Made by a program: the position numbers and the translations under genes | DNA from: a bacterium | Lineage (GTDB): Bacteria > Auribacterota > UBA3054 | Length of the DNA stretch: 64,000 nt | Reading direction: 5' to 3' | Assembly (NCBI GenBank): GCA_017616555.1 | Contig: JAFZXZ010000032.1 | Span: 241,862-305,861 of the forward strand | Shown here: piece after piece, positions 1-8,320 of the stretch | How positions within the stretch are numbered: the first letter of the stretch is position 1 | How the letters are laid out: each line of letters starts with the position of its first letter | The notes under the pieces: model-generated | The model's database searches: none | What the model saw: the letters and a program-made list of their open reading frames with translations, nothing else | Told to the model about the DNA's origin: nothing

Positions 1-1
1 T

Positions 2-1426
2 CTGCGCGCCATGGAAGGCTTAAATTCAGAACTCGACAAGACCATACGGTTTCTTAAAAATCGCGGTTTGTCTGAGAACATAACGCAGGTCTGCGTGTCC
101 GGCGGCGGAGCTGCCAGGCCGGAGGTCTGCCGTGCGCTCTCGGCGCCGCTTGGCATCGACGCGCCCTTGTATCTTAACGGACTTGAGGCAATAGAGGCGA
201 AAGGCAAAGATCTTTTCGGTCCGTCTTTCTCGGCCGTCCTGGGCGCCGCCCTGGCCCAGGTCGACGAAGCGTCCATCTATATCGACCTTCTGCCGGTTGA
301 CGTAGTCAAGCTTCAGCTTCTGGCCATGCGTCGGAAGATGCTGATCAAGCTTGCCATAGGCGTGGCCGCCGTTGCTTTGATAGCGCTTCTGATACTTGGC
401 ATAGCGGTTCTCATTAGCAACGCCAAGGTCGAGGCGAAGAACAAGGAATTGAAGAGCAAGCTTACCGAGACCAAGAAGGTTGACGCCCTTGAGAAGCGCA
501 ACCAGCAGCTGCAGAAAGCAGTCAATGACATTGAGGGCGTCATTTCAAGAAAGACTTCCTGGAACTCAGTTTTGGCAGGCATTTCCTCCTGCATGACGAC
601 CAATCTCTGGATAACGTCCATAGGCGTCGATAAGAACAACACCATGACTGTCGAGGGCTACTCGAGGAACGCCGATTATTTGCTCTTCGAGGAAAACATG
701 CAGAAGCAGCTGCGCTTCGAGAACGTGATAGTTCCTTCTGAGAAGACCATGTACCAGTACGGGCTGCAAGTACACTATTTCAAGCTTACCTGCGACATCC
801 TGCCGGATTACAAATACAATGAGAAGCTGAGAAATCTTCTAAGCCAGCCGGTTTCCGAACAGGAAGAGAAAGCGCAGGATCCGGCCGCCGACGAAGCTCC
901 TAAGGTAGATACGGCTCCACTTGAGAAAAAAGAGGAGAATCCTGTGGAGTTCATGGAAGCTCCGATGCAGGGACAGCCGCTTCGCTTGGGAACGCCGGCG
1001 GGAGGCACCGTGAGGGGAAGCTCAAGAGTGGCTGAAGAGGCGCCGAAAGTTGAAGGCGGCTCTGAAGTGAAAACGGCTCCCAAACCGGCCCGCTCCGCTA
1101 GGCTTATGACGAAGAAAAAGGAAGACGAAACCGTGACGGAAGCGTTGCCCAAAACTATTGAAACCGCGTCAACTGCCGGCGAAGCCAAGGAAGAGGCTGC
1201 GGTAGAAAACGATTCAGCCGAACCTGAAAGCAAGGAGCAGGGGGAAGAACTGAAGGAAAGTGAGAATGCCGCGCCCAGGACCGAATTGAACGGTGAAGCG
1301 GCCGTCGATGACGCGGCTCTTGAAAAGGCGGCGGATGAAGCGGAGGAAGAGAGTGGCGGCGACAATGAGGAAACGGCTGACTTGGAAGAGACTTCCCTTG
1401 ACGACAACACGGAGGACGACAAATGA
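2..1426 (+). CDS. PilM-PilN fusion protein (5' end outside window)
   Basis: The reading frame is open from the first bases of the window, so the protein starts upstream. The first ~90 visible residues match the end of an actin-like PilM/GspL cytoplasmic domain (VSGGGAARPEV, then SFSAVLGAALAQV). A PilN-like part follows: INLLP-type motif (IDLLPVD), one membrane helix (about residues 112-135 counted from the ATG at 11), a coiled coil, and a ferredoxin-like periplasmic domain (LWITSIGVDKNN, VEGYSRNADYLLFEENMQ). The last ~190 residues are an acidic low-complexity tail rich in Glu, Ala and Lys, which is unusual for PilN. The protein should form part of the inner-membrane assembly platform of a type IV pilus or type II secretion system. 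Its stop overlaps the next gene (ATGA). Confidence 0.75.
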   Translation: MRAMEGLNSELDKTIRFLKNRGLSENITQVCVSGGGAARPEVCRALSAPLGIDAPLYLNGLEAIEAKGKDLFGPSFSAVLGAALAQVDEASIYIDLLPVDVVKLQLLAMRRKMLIKLAIGVAAVALIALLILGIAVLISNAKVEAKNKELKSKLTETKKVDALEKRNQQLQKAVNDIEGVISRKTSWNSVLAGISSCMTTNLWITSIGVDKNNTMTVEGYSRNADYLLFEENMQKQLRFENVIVPSEKTMYQYGLQVHYFKLTCDILPDYKYNEKLRNLLSQPVSEQEEKAQDPAADEAPKVDTAPLEKKEENPVEFMEAPMQGQPLRLGTPAGGTVRGSSRVAEEAPKVEGGSEVKTAPKPARSARLMTKKKEDETVTEALPKTIETASTAGEAKEEAAVENDSAEPESKEQGEELKESENAAPRTELNGEAAVDDAALEKAADEAEEESGGDNEETADLEETSLDDNTEDDK

Positions 1427-2877
1427 GAGCGCTAACCACTAGAGAATGGATGACCGTCGGCATTGGCGGAGCCCTCGTAGTAATCGTTCTGGTCTGGACT
1501 CAGCTTATCTCTCCCGGTACCGATAAACTGGAGTCGAATTCCAAACGTCTGGCCGACCTTAACAAGAACATCGCTACTGCTGACAAAAAGATCAGCCAAG
1601 GCGCCAATCTTGCCAAGGATTACAAGAACTTGACTGAACGGTATAGCAACGCTTTGGAGACGATCACTGCCCAGAAAATGCCGGACAATCTGGCGCGCAC
1701 TTTGCGAGAGGAGTTTGCCAAGCTGGACGGCAAGTACGGATCATCCATCACGTCCACGGCTGTGAAGCAGCCGCAGACGAACGAAATGTACAGCGACTTC
1801 TCATACAATTTGAAAGACGTCAGGTGCGACTGGAAGAGTCTGAACGCTGCGCTGGGCCTTATAGAGAGCGCCGGGCAGCTCGTCGGCTTCGACGCCATGA
1901 AGATCAAAAGCAACCTGAAGGATCCCAACAATCCCCAGGCCGTTGTTGATATGTCTGTCAGATCTTTCGTTTTTAACGACAGCCAGGATCAGGATCTGCC
2001 CAATTGGACGGCCCCCGATTACGATAAGCTGACGGCTGATCTCAAGGGCGACATCTTTGCTCTGCCCTCCGAAGTGGCGGCGGCTGTTAGTAGAAAAGGC
2101 GGTCCCAAGCCGGTAAATTTGAGCTCCGACGGCAAGGAGGAATTGCCATCCTGGACAAAGCACATTCAGTTCAACGGCATCTCCCGTTTCGGCGATAAGA
2201 ATTTCGCCATGTTCTACAACAAATCCAATCGCTCGACTTTCACCGTTGCGGAAGGCGAGAAGATCGGAGACACCGAGGCGACGGTCGTTTACATCGACGC
2301 TGCCAGCCAGAAGGTGGTATTCGAAGAGAACGGCGAGAACAAGACACTGAAGCTTAGGACTTACGGCGACATCAGCGAATTTTTGAACCGCCCGTTCTCA
2401 TTCCAGTACGATCTTGAAGTTCAAAACGTGCAGACGAACGAAGCTCTCAAAGTCGAGGCAGCCTCTGCAAAGGAACAGGAGGAAGCGAAGGAAGAGGAGA
2501 AGAAGACTCCGACTATCGCCGTCAACACGGAGGACACAGAAGTTCCCGAAGAATATGAGAAATCTTTGGGCAGCACCTCACAGTGCATGATGAACAGCGG
2601 CATGTACGTCATTAAAGTGGACGCTATCATGCAGAAGAGGAACAAACGCCTGAAAGCCAATTACGGAATGCTCATCACCAACACGCAGAAACTCGGTCCG
2701 GGCGAACTGGCCGGTCTCGAGTCGAACGACGTGCTTTTGGAGATAGGCGGCCTGAAAGTGGATTCCGTGGCGACCTACACTTACGCCATGAACAAAGCTT
2801 ACAGCTCCGGCAAGACGATCCCGATGAAATATATGCGCGGAGACGAGATATTCGAGACAAACGTGACTTTAAAATAA
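1423..2877 (+). CDS. PilO/GspM-like assembly protein with GspC-like and PDZ domains
   Basis: 484 residues. One N-terminal membrane helix (about 12-30) and a coiled coil are followed by a PilO/GspM-type periplasmic domain to about residue 190. A middle segment (about 245-330: TVAEGEKIGDTEATVVYID, then KTLKLRTYGD) resembles the PilP/GspC homology region. An acidic linker comes next, and then a C-terminal PDZ domain (from about residue 390: LGPGELAGLESNDVLLEIGG), as in GspC. It looks like PilO, PilP and the GspC PDZ collapsed into one chain that links the inner-membrane platform to the secretin or substrates. It overlaps the upstream PilM-PilN gene by 4 bases, so translation is probably coupled. 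The role is inferred from architecture and neighbour. Confidence 0.65.
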   Translation: MRALTTREWMTVGIGGALVVIVLVWTQLISPGTDKLESNSKRLADLNKNIATADKKISQGANLAKDYKNLTERYSNALETITAQKMPDNLARTLREEFAKLDGKYGSSITSTAVKQPQTNEMYSDFSYNLKDVRCDWKSLNAALGLIESAGQLVGFDAMKIKSNLKDPNNPQAVVDMSVRSFVFNDSQDQDLPNWTAPDYDKLTADLKGDIFALPSEVAAAVSRKGGPKPVNLSSDGKEELPSWTKHIQFNGISRFGDKNFAMFYNKSNRSTFTVAEGEKIGDTEATVVYIDAASQKVVFEENGENKTLKLRTYGDISEFLNRPFSFQYDLEVQNVQTNEALKVEAASAKEQEEAKEEEKKTPTIAVNTEDTEVPEEYEKSLGSTSQCMMNSGMYVIKVDAIMQKRNKRLKANYGMLITNTQKLGPGELAGLESNDVLLEIGGLKVDSVATYTYAMNKAYSSGKTIPMKYMRGDEIFETNVTLK

Positions 2878-2893
2878 CCTAAACCTTCCAAAA

Positions 2894-5704
2894 ATGAGCA
2901 AAGAAGAGAAAAACAAGTACCAGGATTCCTTAAACCTGCCGGCAGGAAATTTCCCGATGCGCGGGAATCTTCCCCAGCAGGAACCGAAAAGACTTGAGAA
3001 ATGGCAGAAAGAGGATCTTTACGGCAAGATCAGAAAAGCCAGGAGCGGCTGCAAAAAATATGTCCTTCACGACGGACCGCCTTATGCGAACGGCAAGATC
3101 CACAACGGCACCGCCATGAACAAGATCCTGAAAGATATTACCATCCATTACCTGACCATGCAGGGCTATGACGCGCCTTACGTTCCTGGCTGGGACTGCC
3201 ACGGCCTGCCCATCGAATACGCGCTTTTAAAGAAGCTCGGCAAGACCAAGGATGAAGTCGACCAGGTCGATTTCCGCCGCCAGGCCAGGGAATACGCCAA
3301 ATCTTACATCGACATCCAGCGCGCCCAGTTCAAGCGCTTCGGCGTTCTGGGCGAATGGGAGAACCCCTATATCACGATGGACGCCCGCTACGAGGCGGAC
3401 ATCATCAGGTCGTTTGGCGAACTGTACGCCAAGGGTTACGTTTACAAAGGCTGCAAGCCGATCCACTGGTGCACGAACTGCGAGACCGCCCTGGCAGAAT
3501 CGGAAATAGAGTATGCCGACGACACCTCGACTTCCATCTATGTGAAATTCCCTCTGGCGGAAGGCCAGGATCTTCCGAGCGGATTGCCGAAGGAAGCGGC
3601 GATAGTCATTTGGACCACCACTCCCTGGACGCTTCCCAGTAACAGGGCCGTCTGCGTCAAATCCGACATCAATTACGGTGTGGTGGAACTCGAAGGCAAG
3701 CCGATCGTCATGGCGGTCGAGCTTGTCGCCCCGCTTTTCGCGAAACTTGGAAAACCGGCGCCTCTTACGACTGCGGTCTTCCAAGGCGCGGAGCTTGAAG
3801 GCCTCAAGGTCAAGCATCCAATCTTTGATGAACTGACTGTTCCCGTGGTGATGGACGACTACGTCTCGCTTGACACCGGCACAGGCATCGTGCACATCGC
3901 TCCAGGCCACGGCCAGGAAGACTACGGAGTAGGTTTGCGCTACGGTTTGGAAGTCTTCTCTCCTGTTAACGGCAAAGGCCTTTATGACGCGAACGTTCCC
4001 CAGTATCAGGGAATGCACGTCTTCAAAGCCAACGAAGTGATAATAGAAGACCTTATCAAGAAGGGCATCCTGATCCATCAGGAACCTACGACGCACTCTT
4101 ACCCGCACTGCTGGCGCTGCCACAAGCCTGTCATCTTCCGCGCCACTGACCAGTGGTTCATAGGCGTTGACAGAAACGACATGCGCAAAAAGGCCCTGGA
4201 GGCCATAGAGACTGTAAAATGGGTCCCGGAAGTCAGCAAGCAACGCATTAAATCTATGCTGGAATTGAGGCCAGACTGGTGCCTTTCACGTCAGCGCATG
4301 TGGGGCGTGCCTATCCCAGTCTTCTATTGCGAGAATTGCGGCCAGGAGATCTTGAACGACGAGATCATAAAAAAAGTCGGCGACCTGGCTGAGAAGGAAA
4401 CTTCCGACATCTGGTTCAGCAAGGAAGCCAGTGAACTTCTGCCGGAAGGCACCGTCTGCCCGAAATGCAGCGGCACCCATTTCCGCAAAGAGAAAGACAT
4501 CCTGGACGTCTGGTTCGATTCAGGACTTTCCCACAGAGCGGTCTGCGGCCGCAGGGAGAATCTCTACGATCCCGCCGACATGTACCTGGAAGGCTCAGAC
4601 CAGCACCGCGGCTGGTTCCAGGTCTCGCTTCTGACCGGCATCGGACTGATGGGCTGCGCGCCCTACAAGAAAGTCGTGACGCACGGCTGGACGCTGACGG
4701 AATCAGGCGAAAAGGAATCGAAATCCAAAGGCAACTACACCGATCCGGAACTGATGTGCAACCAGCTGGGCGCCGACATTCTGCGCCTCTGGGTCTCTTC
4801 CACGAACTACATGCAGGACGTCATGATCTCGGAAAACATCCTGCGTCAGATCGGCGACGCCTACAGGCGTATCAGGAATACCTTCAAATACATTCTCGGC
4901 AACATAGCGGACTTCGATCCCGAAAAGGACGCCGTTCCGGTTGACCAGCTGAATGAACTTGATCGTTACATGCTCCACGCCCTGGAGACGCTGCGCCAAG
5001 CGGTTACGGAAGCCTACGAAAAGAACGAATACCACAGAGTATTCCACGCTCTCTACAATTTCTGCTCCGTCGATCTTTCCGCCCGCTACTGCGACATATT
5101 GAAAGACACGCTTTACGCGGACGCCAAGGCTTCTCTTTCCAGAAGGGGAGCCCAGACCGTCCTAAGGCAGTGCGCCGTGGTTTTGGCGAAACTTTTGGCC
5201 CCGATACTCGTCTTCACTTGCGAAGAAGTCTGGGAATGCCTTTCCGAATGCGGATTCTCAAAGGAGGAAGATGGTGAGGAGACTGTGCATCTTTCCGCCT
5301 GGCCTAAGGAAAAGAAAGAATGGCTGGCTCCCGAGCTCGCTGCCAAATTTGAAAAACTCTGGTTCATCCGCGACGAAGTCTTAAAGGAACTCGAAGCGTT
5401 GCGCCAGACTGGAAAAATCGGTTCAGGTCAGGAAGCGGAAGTTGAACTATGGAGCGATGACCCAGAATGGCAGGAACTCTTGAAGAGTTACTCCGACAAA
5501 TTCGCGAAGCTCTTCATTGTTTCCGGCGTAGATATAAAGAAGCCCGAAGCCGGACGCGCGATCGATAAGATCGTCGTTGCGGCCGGAAGATCCGGGAAAC
5601 CGAAGTGCGCCCGCTGCTGGAATTGCAGCGACGACGTAGGCATTGATCCCAATAATCCTGACGTCTGCGCCCGCTGCGCGGAAGTCTTGAAAAATCAGGC
5701 TTAA
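2894..5704 (+). CDS. ileS: Isoleucyl-tRNA synthetase
   Basis: 936 residues, the normal length for bacterial IleS, the class I enzyme that charges tRNA-Ile. The chain shows the catalytic Rossmann fold, the CP1 editing domain (around WTTTPWTLPSNRAV and LDTGTGIVHIAPGHG), the anticodon domain and a C-terminal zinc finger (CARCWNCSDD then CARC). The two signature motifs are unusual: the HIGH motif reads HNGT (residues 70-73), and the KMSKS loop reads KESKS followed by KGN (607-614). The rest of the active site is conserved (VPGWDCHGLPIEY, DVWFDSG, GSDQHRGWF), so I expect an active enzyme. No clear Shine-Dalgarno or T-box leader is seen in the 16-base gap upstream. Confidence 0.95.
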   Translation: MSKEEKNKYQDSLNLPAGNFPMRGNLPQQEPKRLEKWQKEDLYGKIRKARSGCKKYVLHDGPPYANGKIHNGTAMNKILKDITIHYLTMQGYDAPYVPGWDCHGLPIEYALLKKLGKTKDEVDQVDFRRQAREYAKSYIDIQRAQFKRFGVLGEWENPYITMDARYEADIIRSFGELYAKGYVYKGCKPIHWCTNCETALAESEIEYADDTSTSIYVKFPLAEGQDLPSGLPKEAAIVIWTTTPWTLPSNRAVCVKSDINYGVVELEGKPIVMAVELVAPLFAKLGKPAPLTTAVFQGAELEGLKVKHPIFDELTVPVVMDDYVSLDTGTGIVHIAPGHGQEDYGVGLRYGLEVFSPVNGKGLYDANVPQYQGMHVFKANEVIIEDLIKKGILIHQEPTTHSYPHCWRCHKPVIFRATDQWFIGVDRNDMRKKALEAIETVKWVPEVSKQRIKSMLELRPDWCLSRQRMWGVPIPVFYCENCGQEILNDEIIKKVGDLAEKETSDIWFSKEASELLPEGTVCPKCSGTHFRKEKDILDVWFDSGLSHRAVCGRRENLYDPADMYLEGSDQHRGWFQVSLLTGIGLMGCAPYKKVVTHGWTLTESGEKESKSKGNYTDPELMCNQLGADILRLWVSSTNYMQDVMISENILRQIGDAYRRIRNTFKYILGNIADFDPEKDAVPVDQLNELDRYMLHALETLRQAVTEAYEKNEYHRVFHALYNFCSVDLSARYCDILKDTLYADAKASLSRRGAQTVLRQCAVVLAKLLAPILVFTCEEVWECLSECGFSKEEDGEETVHLSAWPKEKKEWLAPELAAKFEKLWFIRDEVLKELEALRQTGKIGSGQEAEVELWSDDPEWQELLKSYSDKFAKLFIVSGVDIKKPEAGRAIDKIVVAAGRSGKPKCARCWNCSDDVGIDPNNPDVCARCAEVLKNQA

Positions 5705-5707
5705 GAT

Positions 5708-6088
5708 ATGGTCAAAAAAACGAAATTATCCAAAGAAGTCCTTTCGAAACTTCAGAAAGCCCTTTTGAAGAAACGCGCCCGCTTGATGGGCAACGTTGAG
5801 AAGCTGGAGGAGGAATCTTTCATGAATTCTCAGAAAGATTTTTCCGGCGACATTTCCGGTTACAAAACGCACATTGCCGACATCGGCTCCGACGCCTCCG
5901 GCATGGAACTGATGCTGGGATTGGCCAGCAACCAGCAGAAGCTGCTGCAGCAAGTTAACGACGCCTTAGCCCGCATAGAAGACGGAACCTACGGCTTCTG
6001 CCAAATGTGCGGCAAACCGATTCCGCAGGCCAGGCTGGAAGCCATTCCCGAAGCCGAACTCTGCCTTAACTGCGCGGACAAGAATTAA
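5708..6088 (+). CDS. DksA/TraR-family zinc-finger protein
   Basis: 126 residues. The N-terminal half is a predicted helical hairpin (KLQKALLKKRARLMGNVEKL). The C-terminal part is a DksA/TraR C4 zinc finger with CQMC and CLNC pairs in the setting DGTYGFCQMCGKPIPQARL. Members of this family bind RNA polymerase through the secondary channel and adjust transcription, often with ppGpp. It lies between ileS and lspA with gaps of 3 and -1 bases, so the three are probably one operon. Many bacteria have such a small DksA-like gene next to ileS and lspA. Whether this one acts as true DksA cannot be told from sequence. Confidence 0.8.
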   Translation: MVKKTKLSKEVLSKLQKALLKKRARLMGNVEKLEEESFMNSQKDFSGDISGYKTHIADIGSDASGMELMLGLASNQQKLLQQVNDALARIEDGTYGFCQMCGKPIPQARLEAIPEAELCLNCADKN

Positions 6089-6570
6089 TGGGTGAAAAGT
6101 GGAACAGGTGCGCGACTCCCGTCTATCTGGCCGCCAGCGCCGCGATCATTGACCAACTGAGCAAGTTCGCGGTCAGAAGTTTCGTAGAGGAGAATTCCGT
6201 AATAGAGGTCCTGCCGTCATTCAATCTGACATTCAGGCTGAATCCGGGAGTGGCTTTCTCAATGCTGGACAACATAAACTACGGGCACTTTATTCTGGCC
6301 GGGCTGGCGCTTGTCGTCATCCTTTTCATCCTCTCCTTGTTTTTAAGAGGCAAGGCGCCGAAAAGCCGTGTGGCGACGGCGGCTTTGGGTCTTATCATGG
6401 GAGGAGCCTTCGGCAACATGATAGACAGGCTGCTTCCGCCTTACTATGCGGTTGTTGACTTCATCGACATTTATTACAAGAACTATCACTGGCCCGCCTT
6501 CAACATTGCCGACAGCTGCATAACGGTGAGCGCCCTGCTTCTCATTATCGTCTGTTGGAAAGAAGATTAG
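6088..6570 (+). CDS. lspA: Lipoprotein signal peptidase (signal peptidase II)
   Basis: 160 residues with four membrane helices. The aspartyl catalytic pair is visible as Asp113 in GNMIDRL and Asp142 in FNIADSCI, and the motif NPGVAFSML is conserved. The enzyme cleaves the signal peptide of diacylglyceryl-modified prolipoproteins in the inner membrane. Its start ATG shares its A with the last base of the TAA stop of the upstream zinc-finger gene. The window contains at least one likely lipoprotein substrate (the fusion gene at 50628). Confidence 0.93.
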   Translation: MGEKWNRCATPVYLAASAAIIDQLSKFAVRSFVEENSVIEVLPSFNLTFRLNPGVAFSMLDNINYGHFILAGLALVVILFILSLFLRGKAPKSRVATAALGLIMGGAFGNMIDRLLPPYYAVVDFIDIYYKNYHWPAFNIADSCITVSALLLIIVCWKED

Positions 6571-6585
6571 TTTTTGGGGGACAAA

Positions 6586-7674
6586 ATGGAAATCAATTAT
6601 GACGGCCTAGGCAACAGCCTGAGTGATCTGACCAGGCTTTCGAACGCAGTCTCGCGCTCCATCAGCGCCGAGAATTTCAAAGGCGAGAAAGGAAAGGGCG
6701 CCATGGCGACGGAGGGAGCCCTTGCGAACGCCGCCAGAGAACTGGGGCAGGGCTGGAAAGTTTCTCCTTGCGTCAGAATAGCTCCCCACACAACTTTCAC
6801 CGTGGCGGAGATAGATGGTCCCGGTGCCATAAAGCACATGTGGATGACTTTGGACTACAGGTTTTACCGCCAGTACGTACTGAGAATCTATTGGGATGGA
6901 GAAAAAGAGCCTTCTGTCTGCGTTCCTCTTGGAGACTTTTTCTGCCACGGCTGGCTGGAGAGAACTAATGTCAATTCCGTCCCGATCGTAGTCAACCCGA
7001 GCGGCGGCTTCAATTCTTATTGGGAGATGCCTTTCAGGAAAAAATGCCTTATTACCCTGGAGAATCTTTCCGAGGAATCGCCGGAGTTCTTTTATCAGAT
7101 CAATTACATTTTGACCGAGATCCCGGAGGACAGAGCTTATTTCCACGCCCAGTGGCGCAGGATGAACCCGACCAACGAAAAGGAAGAGTACGTGATCCTC
7201 GACGATGTCAAGGGCAGGGGACAGTACGTAGGGACGTATGTCGCCTGGCAGCCCAACAGCAACGGCTGGTGGGGCGAAGGCGAAGTGAAATTCTTCCTGG
7301 ACGGCGACAGGGAATTCCCGACGATCTGCACAACGGGAACAGAGGATTATTTTGGCGGCGCCTGGGGTTTCACGGACAGCACTTTCAAAAATTATCAGGA
7401 GTTCAGTTCGCCGTACTGCGGGCTGCCCCAGATCATCCGCCCGGACGGTTTCACAAAAGCCAATCTGCGCTTTGGGATGTACCGCTGGCATATTTGCGAC
7501 CCCATTCGTTTCACCGAGGAGCTTAAAGTCACCATGCAGGCCCTTGGCTGGCGAAATAAGGGCCGTTTCCTTCCACTAAGGGACGACATAGCCTCGGTGG
7601 CCTACTGGTACCAAACTGAGCCTCACAGCCCCTTTAAACAGAATCTTGATCCCAATCATCTGGAGGTTATTTGA
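6586..7674 (+). CDS. DUF2961 family protein (GH172-like)
   Basis: 362 residues from the ATG at 6586. I prefer this start because a GGGGGA run at 6576-6581 sits 4 to 5 bases upstream, whereas a TTG at 6574 would lie on top of that run. Family marks are DGPGAIKHMWMTLDYRFYRQ, VPLGDFFCHGW, NSYWEMPFRKKCLITLENL and TGTEDYFGGAWGF. DUF2961 includes the GH172 enzymes acting on fructose- and arabinose-containing saccharides, so a carbohydrate-active role is plausible, but the substrate is unknown. No signal peptide is visible, so it is probably cytoplasmic. The next gene, a predicted SGNH esterase, starts 1 base after its stop, suggesting joint processing of a decorated sugar. Confidence 0.82.
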   Translation: MEINYDGLGNSLSDLTRLSNAVSRSISAENFKGEKGKGAMATEGALANAARELGQGWKVSPCVRIAPHTTFTVAEIDGPGAIKHMWMTLDYRFYRQYVLRIYWDGEKEPSVCVPLGDFFCHGWLERTNVNSVPIVVNPSGGFNSYWEMPFRKKCLITLENLSEESPEFFYQINYILTEIPEDRAYFHAQWRRMNPTNEKEEYVILDDVKGRGQYVGTYVAWQPNSNGWWGEGEVKFFLDGDREFPTICTTGTEDYFGGAWGFTDSTFKNYQEFSSPYCGLPQIIRPDGFTKANLRFGMYRWHICDPIRFTEELKVTMQALGWRNKGRFLPLRDDIASVAYWYQTEPHSPFKQNLDPNHLEVI

Positions 7675-7675
7675 T

Positions 7676-8320
7676 ATGAAGTTGGAAAAAAATTCTAAGT
7701 TTCTTATTATTGGCGATTCGATCGGTGATTTCGGCCGCGCCCGCCCGGTGGGCGAAGGTTTGCATGCCGGACTCGGCACCGGCTTCCCGCGCGTCCTTGA
7801 CAGCATTTTGAGGATCAAGGCTCCGGAATACGGAATCAGAGTTATGAACGTCTGCACAAGCGGCGACACGTCACAGGCGCTTCTTGATCGCTGGCAGACC
7901 GACGTCATCGATCTCAAGCCAGATTACCTTGCCATAGAGATCGGCATAAACGACGTCTGGCGCCACTTTGACGAACCTTACAGGAACGAGATCTTCATCT
8001 CCGTTGAGGAGTACGCCGCAAACCTTCAGAAAATGGTCGATTCTACAAAGGGTCTGAAAGGGATTTATTTTATTTCGCCTTATCTCATGGAACTGAACAG
8101 GCAGGACGCTTTCCGGGCCATGATAGACAAATACCACGACGCTATGAAAGCGGTGGCTGAAAAGAACGGCGCGACGTTCGTTGACCTGCAGGAAGCCTTC
8201 GACAAATATTTTGAGCACTTCCACCCGGTCTCAATGAGCTGGGATAGGGTGCATCCGGATCCCACCGGACATTTGCTGATAGCCCGCACAATTGCGCAGG
8301 CGATAGGATTAATTGACTAG
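7676..8320 (+). CDS. SGNH/GDSL-type hydrolase
   Basis: 214 residues from the ATG at 7676, which has a GGAGG at 7662-7666. An upstream in-frame ATG at 7646 lies inside the previous gene and has no such site. Block I is LIIGDSIGDFGR (nucleophile Ser in GDS), block III is IEIGINDVW with the catalytic Asn, and block V is WDRVHPDPTGHLLIA with the Asp-x-x-His pair. The family hydrolyses esters such as acetyl groups on sugars. Lacking a signal peptide, it probably acts in the cytoplasm together with the DUF2961 protein encoded just upstream. Its last 12 bases overlap the 3' end of the convergent gene on the minus strand. Confidence 0.88.
   Translation: MKLEKNSKFLIIGDSIGDFGRARPVGEGLHAGLGTGFPRVLDSILRIKAPEYGIRVMNVCTSGDTSQALLDRWQTDVIDLKPDYLAIEIGINDVWRHFDEPYRNEIFISVEEYAANLQKMVDSTKGLKGIYFISPYLMELNRQDAFRAMIDKYHDAMKAVAEKNGATFVDLQEAFDKYFEHFHPVSMSWDRVHPDPTGHLLIARTIAQAIGLID

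Noticed and set aside
2877-2894. T-box or other riboswitch before ileS
   Set aside because: Only 16 bases separate the genes, too short for such a leader.
3227-4243. Long open frame on the minus strand opposite ileS (338 codons)
   Set aside because: It is antisense to the conserved IleS core, has no recognisable domain and follows from the codon bias of the real gene.
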